The position numbers and the translations under genes were made by a program. Shown one piece after another: positions 8,733 through 16,240 of a stretch of DNA of 64,000 nucleotides. The notes beneath the pieces were generated by a model. The model was not told the DNA's origin. It made no database searches and saw nothing but the letters and a program-made list of their open reading frames with translations. Source of the DNA: Pseudoselenomonas ruminantium (GTDB lineage Bacteria; Bacillota; Negativicutes; Selenomonadales; Selenomonadaceae); NCBI GenBank assembly GCA_015058575.1, contig SVBZ01000004.1:98355-162354 (forward strand), in the 5' to 3' direction. How positions within the stretch are numbered: position 1 is the first letter of the stretch; each line of letters begins with the position of its first letter.

Positions 8733-9323
8733 GTGAAACATACGCGTATATTTATTCTTGCTTGTTTGCTTTGGGGCATGGCTTGTCTCAAGTATGCTGT
8801 TTTTCCCGAGGTGTTCTGGCCATCGTCTTGTCTGGCCGTAAATGATACCAGCCAGATAGAGATGCAAGTACCGCGGGAGCTGAAAGCACTTCCATGGGAA
8901 GATGAGGACTGTAAGGTTTGGCAAGCGAAATGCAACCGCTTTTTTGTCGATGCCCATTTGCAGCCATGGGGCGATGAACCTGTTGAGCTGGTGGCTGACC
9001 CTACACCGCCGGAGCGCGTGTATAAGACGCTGGCACGCTATAAGGTCAAGGATGTGGTGCTGAAGGAAGCGGACTTGATGGCGATAGATGGCCGTCCGGT
9101 CTGGCGATATGAGTTCACAGGCCAAAAGGATGGCAAGGCCTATGAAATCGTGGCAGCTTCCTATCCCATTGCGCATAACAGCTATATCGTGACGTATTTC
9201 TATCATGCTGGCAGTGAGGCGGCGCGGGATGACGTGCTGCGCAGTATCGAAAGCCTGCAAGTCACTGACCGGAAAGCAAAGGGGGAGAACAAGCAAACCC
9301 CAGCTAAATTAATGCGAGTTTAA
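8733..9323 (+). CDS. Hypothetical exported protein with DcrB/PsbP-like end
   Basis: 196-aa protein with a short hydrophobic start (RIFILACLLWGMACL) acting as a signal or anchor. The remainder is a soluble alpha/beta domain. The pattern of a Tyr-rich strand followed by a helix ending VLRSIESLQV resembles the DcrB/PsbP-like fold, a weak family guess. The start is GTG at 8733, but the ribosome site GGGAAG abuts it, so the true start is uncertain. It follows the previous gene by 9 nt and seems a diverged partner of it. Function unknown. Confidence 0.6.
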   Translation: MKHTRIFILACLLWGMACLKYAVFPEVFWPSSCLAVNDTSQIEMQVPRELKALPWEDEDCKVWQAKCNRFFVDAHLQPWGDEPVELVADPTPPERVYKTLARYKVKDVVLKEADLMAIDGRPVWRYEFTGQKDGKAYEIVAASYPIAHNSYIVTYFYHAGSEAARDDVLRSIESLQVTDRKAKGENKQTPAKLMRV

Positions 9324-9470
9324 TGGCATACTGGCTATTATCTAATATATACGATTTATCATAAATTGTGAAAATAAGCTGAAAGCCTATGACTTTCGTG
9401 ATAATTATCCGCGCAATCGCTGTGGGAATTATGGATAAAAATTTTTATTTAGTCAAAGGAGACAATGATT

Positions 9471-9833
9471 ATGGCAGTAGAAAATGTATGCAAGTTAGAT
9501 GAAGAGGGATTCATGCAGAAATTCTTCAGCACGGAAGGGCGTCTGAACCGTTTTCGCTATTTTACCCGTTGCTTCGGGTTTGGTCTGGTCTGCGAGGGCT
9601 TGATGTTTTTAGCGATGGACTATCTGTGGCTGGTGGCTTTGCTGGGCATTATCGGGATGGTTCCTCAGTTTACGCTGGGAATCAGACGCATGCATGATTT
9701 GGGTAAATCCGGCTGGTGGTTTTTGCTTATCCTGGTGCCCTTTGTTAACTTTTTCTTTGCACTGTATATCTTGTTTAAGAAAGGTACGGAGGGAGAGAAT
9801 GAATATGGCCCGGATCCACTGGCTGAACAGTAA
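9471..9833 (+). CDS. DUF805 family membrane protein
   Basis: About 120-aa inner-membrane protein of family DUF805 (YhaH-like). It has EGRLNRFRYFTR before the first membrane segment, the hallmark LGIRRMHDLGKSGWWFLLILVP, and a tail of the GENEYGPDP type. Three to four membrane helices are visible. No biochemical function is established for the family. ATG 9471 lies 9 nt after AAAGGAG (an ATG at 9465 is too close). The leader shares an A-rich block with the leader of the gene at 8154. Confidence 0.85.
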   Translation: MAVENVCKLDEEGFMQKFFSTEGRLNRFRYFTRCFGFGLVCEGLMFLAMDYLWLVALLGIIGMVPQFTLGIRRMHDLGKSGWWFLLILVPFVNFFFALYILFKKGTEGENEYGPDPLAEQ

Positions 9834-9884
9834 GGAGTTTGCGGCGTGAATACGATGCGTGAACGGGACTGAGGCAAGATTCCC

Positions 9885-9912
9885 TTTGACAAAAATTAGT
9901 ACCTGGTATAAA
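9885..9912 (+). promoter_or_regulatory. Sigma-70-type promoter of the acyl-CoA ligase gene
   Basis: TTTGAC (9885-9890), a 16-bp spacer and TATAAA (9907-9912), about 50 bp before the coding start. The operator-like inverted repeat begins inside the spacer and covers the -10 region. Confidence 0.6.
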
Positions 9913-9934
9913 ATTAGTATCAGGTACTAATTTT
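9892..9934. promoter_or_regulatory. FapR-like inverted-repeat operator
   Basis: Perfect 14-bp arms AAAATTAGTACCTG (9892-9905) and its complement (9921-9934), overlapping the promoter. Two partly overlapping units, TTAGTACCTGGTATAA and TTAGTATCAGGTACTAA, resemble the FapR lipid-regulator box as I recall it (TTAGTACC-N-TACTAA type). Placement before a fatty-acyl ligase fits FapR-like control. Confidence 0.65.
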
Positions 9935-9960
9935 GTGTCCAAACAGAAAAGAGTGATAAG

Positions 9961-11451
9961 ATGCTTATTCATGAGTTGATTTATCAAGGGGCGCCGGATG
10001 ATTTGGCGATTGTCGATCGTGAGCGCCGGTTCACGTATAAGGAGCTGCAGGTGGCGGTGCAGGCCTGCAGGGATCGACTGCATGCCTGCGGCGTGCATCA
10101 GGGCGACCGCGTCGGTATCTTTACGCGCAATAGTGCGGAGTTTATCTTTGCCTATATGGGCATCACGTCGCTGGGGGCGATTGCCGTTCCTATCAATTTC
10201 CAGCTCAGCAATCGCGAGATTGCGTATATTATCAAGGATGCAGGCATCCAGATGCTCCTTACCTATCAGCCGCTCAATCTTGTCGACGCGCTCGCGCAGC
10301 TGCGCTGCCAGCTCAAGGTGGTGCAGGTTGACATCCGCGCCATCGGCAAGCCGCAGGCGGGAATCGGGAAAGCGCCAGAGCTGTCGGAGTATTTCAGTGA
10401 GGACAACCCCTGCCAGATTATCTATACATCGGGGACAACGGGCAATCCCAAGGGCGCAGTGCTTTCGCACCGCAATATCGTGTTCAATACGCAGCAGATT
10501 GCCTATATGGGCTGCAAGCCCGGGCACAAGGCGCTTTGCGTGCTGCCGATGTATCATTGCTATGGCCTTACCTGCGCGGTGTTCTATTCGCTGAGTGTCG
10601 GCGCAGCCATCGTGATCCTCGATTCGTTCACGCCGCGGACGACCATCCAGACGATTCGTGAGGAAGGCATTACGGAGCTTTATATCGTGCCGTCTATCTG
10701 CAGCCTGCTGACGAAGCTTGGCACGCCAGAGGATATGAAGTCGGTGCGGCTCGTGGTCAGTGCGGGGACGACGCTGCCGCTAAAGATCCAGCAGGATTTT
10801 ACGGCAAAGTTTGGTCTGGATATCTGTGAGGCTTATGGTCTTTCGGAGACGGCACCGATTGTCACGATGACGCAGCTGGGCAAGACAAAGGTCGGTTCCT
10901 GTGGGCCGGTGGTTCCAGGGACGCAGTGGAAACTCATCGATGATGAGGGAGAGGAGGTTTCGCGCGGCGAGCTGGGCGAGCTTATCGTCAAAGGCGATAA
11001 TGTGATGCTTGGCTATTGGAATCTTCCCGATGTGACGCATGATGCCATGCGTGGTGGCTGGTTCCATACGGGCGATGTGGCCAGAGCCGACGAAGATGGC
11101 TATATCTACATTGTCGACCGCATCAAGGATATGATTATCAGCATGGGCGAAAATGTCTATCCGCGCGAGGTCGAGGAGCTTATCTACCAGTTCCCTGGGA
11201 TTCATGAGGTGGCTGTCATTGGCGTTGAGGATAAGCTCCGCGGTCAGGTCGGTGCCTGCTTCTACAGTGTCCATCAAGGGGCAGAGGTCAATATCCGTGA
11301 GCTCAAACAATTCCTGCAGAACAATCTGGCCCTCTATAAGATACCCCGCGAGTTCCATATCATGGATAAACTGCCGCGGACAACGACGGGCAAGATTGCC
11401 AAGAAGAAGATCTGGGCGGAATTCCAGGCCGGGATCAGCAATAGCCGTTGA
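9961..11451 (+). CDS. Fatty-acyl-CoA synthetase (AMP-forming)
   Basis: 496-aa ANL-superfamily ligase, a normal length for FadD-type enzymes. It activates a fatty acid through an acyl-adenylate and then forms the CoA thioester. The P-loop-like A3 motif YTSGTTGNPKG (about 155-165), AYGLSETAP, GWFHTGDVARADEDGY, IVDRIKDMI and the C-terminal catalytic lysine in PRTTTGKIAKKK are all visible. It is monocistronic with its own promoter. The FapR-like operator suggests coupling to malonyl-CoA level or fatty-acid synthesis. Chain-length specificity cannot be read from sequence. Confidence 0.9.
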   Translation: MLIHELIYQGAPDDLAIVDRERRFTYKELQVAVQACRDRLHACGVHQGDRVGIFTRNSAEFIFAYMGITSLGAIAVPINFQLSNREIAYIIKDAGIQMLLTYQPLNLVDALAQLRCQLKVVQVDIRAIGKPQAGIGKAPELSEYFSEDNPCQIIYTSGTTGNPKGAVLSHRNIVFNTQQIAYMGCKPGHKALCVLPMYHCYGLTCAVFYSLSVGAAIVILDSFTPRTTIQTIREEGITELYIVPSICSLLTKLGTPEDMKSVRLVVSAGTTLPLKIQQDFTAKFGLDICEAYGLSETAPIVTMTQLGKTKVGSCGPVVPGTQWKLIDDEGEEVSRGELGELIVKGDNVMLGYWNLPDVTHDAMRGGWFHTGDVARADEDGYIYIVDRIKDMIISMGENVYPREVEELIYQFPGIHEVAVIGVEDKLRGQVGACFYSVHQGAEVNIRELKQFLQNNLALYKIPREFHIMDKLPRTTTGKIAKKKIWAEFQAGISNSR

Positions 11452-11522
11452 TAGCTCTGCGCATATAAAAGAGAGCACATCTGATGATATGCCCTCTGTC
11501 TATGTCTTAGCCTATATCGCTA

Positions 11523-11753
11523 TTATTTACCAACACAAGCGCTTGCGTTTTGCGTTTCAAATACATTTGCTGCCATAGTAATTTTATGACCACCACCGAT
11601 AGGGAGTTTCATTTGTGTTTCATCTACATTTGCTGCCATAGAATTTACATCATGTTTGCGAGGGCGAGGACGAAAAATAAGATTTGGCCGAAATCCCCCA
11701 GCTACCATGTCCAGTTCCATATCTTCCATCTGATTCATGAATTTCTTTTCCAT
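11523..11753 (-). CDS. Double-glycine leader peptide gene (candidate bacteriocin/RiPP precursor)
   Basis: 76-aa small protein. Its start MEKKFMNQMEDMELDMVAGG looks like a double-glycine leader: acidic helix, hydrophobic positions and Gly19-Gly20 as a cleavage site for a C39-type peptidase transporter. The predicted core (21-76) has a basic, Pro/Arg-rich start (FRPNLIFRPRPRK). Two near-identical nonapeptides follow, MAANVDETQ (39-47) and MAANVFETQ (60-68), with a single cysteine near the end. The ribosome site TAAGGAGGAATATAAA is strong. No modifying enzyme or transporter gene is adjacent. The family is not recognised beyond the leader type. Confidence 0.65.
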   Translation of the reverse strand: MEKKFMNQMEDMELDMVAGGFRPNLIFRPRPRKHDVNSMAANVDETQMKLPIGGGHKITMAANVFETQNASACVGK

Positions 11754-11823
11754 TTTATATTCCTCCTTACATTGTTACGTGTTGTTATCTTACTTGTTGT
11801 CCTTGCTGTGGCCTAAGTCAACT

Positions 11824-11916
11824 CTATTTGAAACACACCCAGAGCGGGCAATTCTTGGGCGGAATCGTTGTCGGCATCGTGAGCGTCTTAAAAAAGTTTT
11901 TTATTACCTTAAACAT
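11824..11916 (-). CDS. Small 30-aa peptide gene upstream of the double-glycine peptide
   Basis: Short reading frame starting MFKVIKNFFKTLTMPTT and ending CPLWVCFK, with ribosome site GAGGGGG 7 nt before the ATG. About 45 nt upstream of its start are clearly related to the 45 nt upstream of the next peptide gene: both read AAGATAACAA-ACAC then a G-rich ribosome site. This suggests a duplicated expression cassette. The peptide is basic and amphipathic with two cysteines. Function unknown; it could be a second peptide of the locus or a degenerate copy. Confidence 0.45.
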   Translation of the reverse strand: MFKVIKNFFKTLTMPTTIPPKNCPLWVCFK

Positions 11917-12100
11917 TTTATTTCCCCCTCACATCTTTGTGTATTGTTATCTTGCTTTCTGTTCTTTATATCCTCAAGCGGGGAAAGTGTTTAGGGCAAT
12001 AGAAAAAACTCAACGAAGCACAACCGATAGGGGTTAAGTATTCCTGCGGTTATCCGATATATAGGTTGAAGAGAGTCTTTTTGCGGTTAGGAGGAATTCG

Positions 12101-12499
12101 ATGGAAATTCAGGCAACGAAAACGGTGCTGTGGAATCAAGGGGCAGCAGCGTCCGCAGCGGCAACGACGGACAAGACGCCGGCAGCCAAGTCAGCGTTTG
12201 CGAAAATGCTCAGACAGCTGGAGACTGGTGGTGGCGTCCGCGAGGATGGTGCCGGTGACAGTGGCGAGGAAACCACAACGATCACGCAGGTCATGTCCGA
12301 TGGATCGGTGCTCATCACGGTTTATGAGGGGGATCGCATCGTCTCGCAGAGTAAGACGCATGCGGCGCATCCTGAGGATAATCCGACGATACTGAGTACG
12401 CAGGTGGACAAATCGGGTAAAATCGGGACAGACGAAAACGAAAAACTTGCCAGTGCGGAAACAGCAGCGTCGATGCTCGATTTGTTGCAGTCCCGTTGA
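12101..12499 (+). CDS. Hypothetical protein, Ala/Thr-rich
   Basis: 132-aa soluble protein that I do not recognise. The first 55 residues are low-complexity (Ala, Thr, Lys, Gly). A compact beta-rich middle (TTITQVMSDGSVLITVYEGDR) follows and then an Ala-rich helical tail. There is no signal peptide or membrane segment. A strong ribosome site (TTAGGAGGAATTCG) and a terminator right after the stop support a genuine single-gene unit. It is divergent from the small peptide locus. Confidence 0.6.
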   Translation: MEIQATKTVLWNQGAAASAAATTDKTPAAKSAFAKMLRQLETGGGVREDGAGDSGEETTTITQVMSDGSVLITVYEGDRIVSQSKTHAAHPEDNPTILSTQVDKSGKIGTDENEKLASAETAASMLDLLQSR

Positions 12500-12512
12500 C
12501 AGGGAATGAGGA

Positions 12513-12546
12513 GACTGACCAGACGATATGCTGGTCAGTCTTTTTT
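12513..12546 (+). terminator. Hairpin terminator
   Basis: Perfect arms GACTGACCAG (12513-12522) and CTGGTCAGTC (12531-12540) followed by six T. It closes the 12101-12499 gene. Confidence 0.85.
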
Positions 12547-12555
12547 AGTGATTTT

Positions 12556-12603
12556 AAAACAGACAGATTACCGGTCGGTTTGCCTGTAAATTGGTCTGTT
12601 TTT
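12556..12603 (+). repeat. Second inverted repeat before the YkvI-like gene
   Basis: Arms AAAACAGAC and GTCTGTTTT enclose about 30 bp with an ACCGGT core. It sits after one terminator and about 70 bp before the next gene, so it may be an operator or leader hairpin rather than another terminator. Confidence 0.4.
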
Positions 12604-12675
12604 GCGTTACTATAACAAATATGCTAAAATATATATAAAAATATTTTGTTATTGCATAAAAGAAAGGGTGACCGG

Positions 12676-13992
12676 ATGAAGTTCAGCAAGGAATCCATAT
12701 CGATTGCTATGGCCTATGTAGGGGTATTGGTAGGCGCGGGCTTGTCCTCGGGGCAGGATTTGCTGCAGTATTTTTTGAGTTTTGGTGAGATAGGCCTGGC
12801 TGGCGTTGCAGTGCTGGGCATTTTGAATATAATCTTTGGGCGTATCATCGTGACGCTCGGTTCTCATTATCAGTCGAACAACCATCAGGAAGTCTTGGAA
12901 CAGATTGCACATCCCATCATCCAGCGCATCATCGATGTCACGCTGGTGGTGTCCTGCTTTGTCGTCGGCTTTGTCATGGTCGCTGGTGCCGGGGCTAACC
13001 TGCAGCAGCAGTTTGGCCTGCCAAGCTGGCTCGGCGCTTTGGTGTGCTCGCTGCTGGTCTGCGTGATTGCGTTCCTTGATTTTGACAAGATTACGCGGGT
13101 GCTCGGCGTGTTTACGCCCATCATTGTCGTCATGATCTTACTGGTGACAGGTTATACGTTTTGGGGCAAGTCGTATGACTTTGCCATGCTCGATGAAGTG
13201 TCAAAATCGCTGCGGCCGGCGATGCCCAATGTCTATCTGGCCGTCATCAATTACTTTGCGCTCTGCGTGATGAATGGTGTTTCGATGGCTTTTGTACTCG
13301 GCGGCTCGGTTGTGCGCATCAGTGATGCCGAAAAGGGCGGCGCGCTAGGCGGCGCGATTATCGGAGTGATTGTCGGCAGTGCTTCGATGGCGCTGTTTGC
13401 CAATCTCGACAAGGTCAAAGATGCGGAGATCCCGATGCTGACGCTCGTGAATCAGATCCATCCGGCCTTTGCCGTCATCTATGCGGTAGTGATATTCGCG
13501 CTGATCTTCAATACGGCGTTCAGCCTCTACTATGCGACGGCGCGGCGTTTCGCGGGCAGTGATATCGGCAAGATGCGCAAGATTCTCATTGGCATTGTTG
13601 CGCTTGGTTATGTTTGCAGTTTTGGCGGTTTTTCCCAGCTGGTTTCGTGGATGTATCCATTGCTTGGCTATATGGGCATCCTGCTGCTGGTGGTTCTGGC
13701 GGTGGCCTGGGTAGAAGAACGTGAGAACATCATTCGCGAAAAATTCCTGCGGCGCAAGATGATGCGGCTGCTGTTCCGCAAATATGACGATGAGGCCGAA
13801 TTCAATGCCGGCCACAAAAAGGCTTTCAAGAAGCTCGGGGAAATGTCGGCGGCCGATACGGAGGAGCTGACAAGAGACATCAAGAGCTATGTCGAAGATG
13901 TCGTGGAGAACACAGACGATTTACAGGCCTATGCCAAGGAGAAACTGTCGATGGAGGGGGCGCCCCCTAAAGATGGACAAGAAAAGAAATAA
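12676..13992 (+). CDS. YkvI-like membrane transporter (LeuT-type fold)
   Basis: 438-aa polytopic protein with about ten membrane helices. It starts AMAYVGVLVGAGLSSGQDLLQYF, a glycine-rich broken first helix typical of amino-acid:cation symporters of the YkvI family. A charged cytoplasmic tail of about 90 residues (from about 350) follows the last helix. The substrate is unknown; relatives are guessed to carry branched-chain or other amino acids. ATG 12676 is preceded by AGAAAGGGTG; an earlier in-frame start at 12646 lacks a ribosome site. Monocistronic. Confidence 0.75.
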   Translation: MKFSKESISIAMAYVGVLVGAGLSSGQDLLQYFLSFGEIGLAGVAVLGILNIIFGRIIVTLGSHYQSNNHQEVLEQIAHPIIQRIIDVTLVVSCFVVGFVMVAGAGANLQQQFGLPSWLGALVCSLLVCVIAFLDFDKITRVLGVFTPIIVVMILLVTGYTFWGKSYDFAMLDEVSKSLRPAMPNVYLAVINYFALCVMNGVSMAFVLGGSVVRISDAEKGGALGGAIIGVIVGSASMALFANLDKVKDAEIPMLTLVNQIHPAFAVIYAVVIFALIFNTAFSLYYATARRFAGSDIGKMRKILIGIVALGYVCSFGGFSQLVSWMYPLLGYMGILLLVVLAVAWVEERENIIREKFLRRKMMRLLFRKYDDEAEFNAGHKKAFKKLGEMSAADTEELTRDIKSYVEDVVENTDDLQAYAKEKLSMEGAPPKDGQEKK

Positions 13993-14086
13993 CGGATTGG
14001 CGGCAGCTGCACGGCTCGTATGAGGTGCAGCTGCCGTTTTATTGTGCGCGCGGAGCGGAAGAATAAAAGAAAATAAGAACAACCGC

Positions 14087-14134
14087 TTGACAGTACGCAT
14101 CAAATCATGTAAGATAACAACTGTTACGTAACGG
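14087..14134 (+). promoter_or_regulatory. Promoter and palindromic operator of the TetR-type gene
   Basis: TTGACA (14087-14092), a 17-bp spacer and TAAGAT (14110-14115). The palindrome GTTACGTAAC (14123-14132) lies at the expected transcription start. This is the usual position of an autoregulatory TetR-family operator. Confidence 0.7.
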
Positions 14135-14161
14135 ATGTTTTTAAACGAAAGGATCGTGTTT

Positions 14162-14785
14162 ATGCCTCCAAAGGTCAAGTTTCAAAAAGAGGAGATTGTG
14201 GCAGCGGCTCTCGAAGTCGTGCGCAAGAAAGGAATCGATGCGGTGACGGCGCGTGAAGTTGCCGCAGAGCTCGGCGTGTCGCCACGGCCAATCTTTACGT
14301 GGTTCACGACGATGGAACAGCTGAAGGTCGAGGTCTATGCCATGGCGAAGAAGCGCTATCAGGAATATATCGAGACGGGGCTCAAGGGCCCGGTGCCGTT
14401 CCTGGGGGTCGGCCAGCAGTATATCTGCTTTGCGAAGGAAGAGCCGGAGCTCTATAAGCTGCTGTTCTTGACGAAGCCGGATGAGGCGGTAGGCGGCGCC
14501 ATGGATGCACTGCAGTTTTCCCAGGGGCTTGTGCGGGAGTCGATCATGCGCATCTATCATATGGATGCGGCGACGGCGGATAAGTATTTCCGCAATTTGT
14601 GGCTCGTGGCATTCAGTTTTGCGACGCTTATCGTCACCGATGACTGCCCGTATACGGATGCGCAGATGAGTGCCGTCTTTACGGAGATGAGCCTTGCCTA
14701 CTGCAAGGCGTTCAAGGAAGTGCCGGGCTTTGCTACCGGCGAGTTTGACAAGGATGCAGTCTTTGGGGCATTAGTCAAGAAGTGA
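14162..14785 (+). CDS. TetR/AcrR-family transcriptional regulator
   Basis: 207-aa regulator. The amino-terminal helix-turn-helix reads VTAREVAAELGVSPRPIFTWF (about residues 25-45), followed by an all-helical ligand/dimer domain. It probably represses its own promoter through the GTTACGTAAC palindrome. The neighbouring hydrolase and flavoprotein genes follow directly and are likely co-transcribed targets. The ligand is unknown. ATG 14162 was chosen because ACGAAAGGA lies just upstream; an upstream in-frame ATG at 14135 overlaps the operator region. Confidence 0.88.
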   Translation: MPPKVKFQKEEIVAAALEVVRKKGIDAVTAREVAAELGVSPRPIFTWFTTMEQLKVEVYAMAKKRYQEYIETGLKGPVPFLGVGQQYICFAKEEPELYKLLFLTKPDEAVGGAMDALQFSQGLVRESIMRIYHMDAATADKYFRNLWLVAFSFATLIVTDDCPYTDAQMSAVFTEMSLAYCKAFKEVPGFATGEFDKDAVFGALVKK

Positions 14786-14805
14786 AAAAGAATAATGAGG
14801 GTAGT

Positions 14806-15402
14806 ATGGATATTGTAGTTTACGTCCACGGGAAGGGCGGAAGTGCAGAGGAGGCCGGGCATTATCGGGCGTTTTTCCCCGCTGCGGAGGTGCTGGGCCT
14901 TGATTATAAGACCTTTACCCCGTGGGAAACAGGAAATGAGATTCGAAAGACCGTTAGGGACATAGATAAGAAGCATGATAATGTGGTGCTGATTGCCAAT
15001 AGCATTGGCGCGTTTTTCAGCATGTGTGGCGGTATTGATGCATATGTGAAGCAGGCGTACTTCATTTCACCCGTGGTGGATATGGAAAAGCTCATCCGAA
15101 ATATGATGCAGTGGGCGCAGGTAACAGAAGCGGACTTAAAGGAACAGGGCGTGATCCATACGGCATTTGGCGAGGACTTGTCCTGGGAATATCTTTCCTA
15201 TGTGCGTGAGCATCCGCTGAACTGGACGGTGCCGACAGAAATCTTGTATGGGGGTCAGGATAATCTTACGGATTATGCGACGATGCAGGTTTTTGCCAAA
15301 GCACATGATGCGAATCTTACGGTAATGGAAGCTGGTGAGCATTGGTTCCATACCGAAGAGCAGATGAAGTTCCTGGATGATTGGCTGGAGCGTGTGAAGT
15401 GA
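14806..15402 (+). CDS. Alpha/beta-hydrolase family protein
   Basis: 198-aa small alpha/beta hydrolase (RBBP9/YdeN-like size). An oxyanion region VYVHGKGGSAEE opens the protein. The nucleophile elbow is IANSIGAFFS, the acid lies in YGGQDNLT, and the histidine in GEHWFH. The substrate is unknown. GAGGGTAGT before ATG 14806 supports this start; an overlapping GTG at 14782 is less likely. It lies between the TetR gene and a flavoprotein gene with almost no gaps, which suggests one operon. Confidence 0.75.
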   Translation: MDIVVYVHGKGGSAEEAGHYRAFFPAAEVLGLDYKTFTPWETGNEIRKTVRDIDKKHDNVVLIANSIGAFFSMCGGIDAYVKQAYFISPVVDMEKLIRNMMQWAQVTEADLKEQGVIHTAFGEDLSWEYLSYVREHPLNWTVPTEILYGGQDNLTDYATMQVFAKAHDANLTVMEAGEHWFHTEEQMKFLDDWLERVK

Positions 15403-15422
15403 GTGGGAGGACGTATAGGAAA

Positions 15423-16106
15423 ATGAAAATCCTGGTATTGAATGGCAGCCCGAAAAAAGAGCAAAGCGATACGATGCATATTACGCGGGCGTTTGTCGCC
15501 GGTATGCAGGAGGCTGCGCCGCAGGATATTGAGGTCGTCCATATCGCTGAGAAACATATCGAGTTCTGTGTGGGCTGCTTTACCTGCAAGCGCAATGGCG
15601 GGACCTGCATCCATACGGATGATATGAAAGCCCTGCTGGCTAAGGTGCTTGAATGCGATTTGCTGCTGCTTAACTTTCCGCTCTATGGATATGGCATGCC
15701 GGCAAAGCTCAAGGCATTTATCGAGCGGACGATGCCGCTTTCCTGCATGAAGATGAAGAAGGTTGGCGGCCGCTATGAGCATATCGGCCAGGCGGATTTT
15801 GCGCATCTGCGCTATCTGATGATTTGCGGCTGCGGGTTCCCGAACAGCAAGGGCAATTTCGAGCCGGCAGTGGCACAGTTCAAGCTGCTGTTCCCACGGC
15901 AGCATACGATTATCACGGTGCCCGAGAGTCCGATGTTCAATGTGCCCGAGGCTGATATCGTCACGAAGCCGCGGCTTGCGCTCGTGCGTGCGGCGGGCCG
16001 GCAGTATGCGGAGCAGGGAACGATTGATGACGGCTTGCTGGCGCAAATCGGTTCACCGATGATTCCCGAGGAGCAGTATGCAGCTATCGCCAATGGCGAA
16101 GCGTAA
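15423..16106 (+). CDS. Flavodoxin-fold NADPH-dependent FMN reductase
   Basis: About 227-aa flavoprotein. MKILVLNGSPKKEQSDTM is the FMN phosphate-binding start, and YGYGMPAKLKAFIERT the second FMN contact. A cysteine cluster CVGCFTCKRNGGTC (about 49-62) resembles iron-sulfur flavoproteins or an oxidoreductive zinc-like site. It probably reduces a quinone, nitro or disulfide compound. It is the third gene of the TetR-led unit, which would fit a stress or detoxification operon (inference). The start at 15423 follows GGAGG and a closer AGGAAA. Confidence 0.8.
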   Translation: MKILVLNGSPKKEQSDTMHITRAFVAGMQEAAPQDIEVVHIAEKHIEFCVGCFTCKRNGGTCIHTDDMKALLAKVLECDLLLLNFPLYGYGMPAKLKAFIERTMPLSCMKMKKVGGRYEHIGQADFAHLRYLMICGCGFPNSKGNFEPAVAQFKLLFPRQHTIITVPESPMFNVPEADIVTKPRLALVRAAGRQYAEQGTIDDGLLAQIGSPMIPEEQYAAIANGEA

Positions 16107-16240
16107 AAACACAGAAAGAATAAAGAAAGAATTAAGGAAAAGAAAGTACTGCAGGGACAGATTTTTTGATAAGTTCTCAGCATTCTTATAGTTATTGATG
16201 GTATACTGAAGGTGTCAATAACGGAAGGAAGGCGAGGGGA

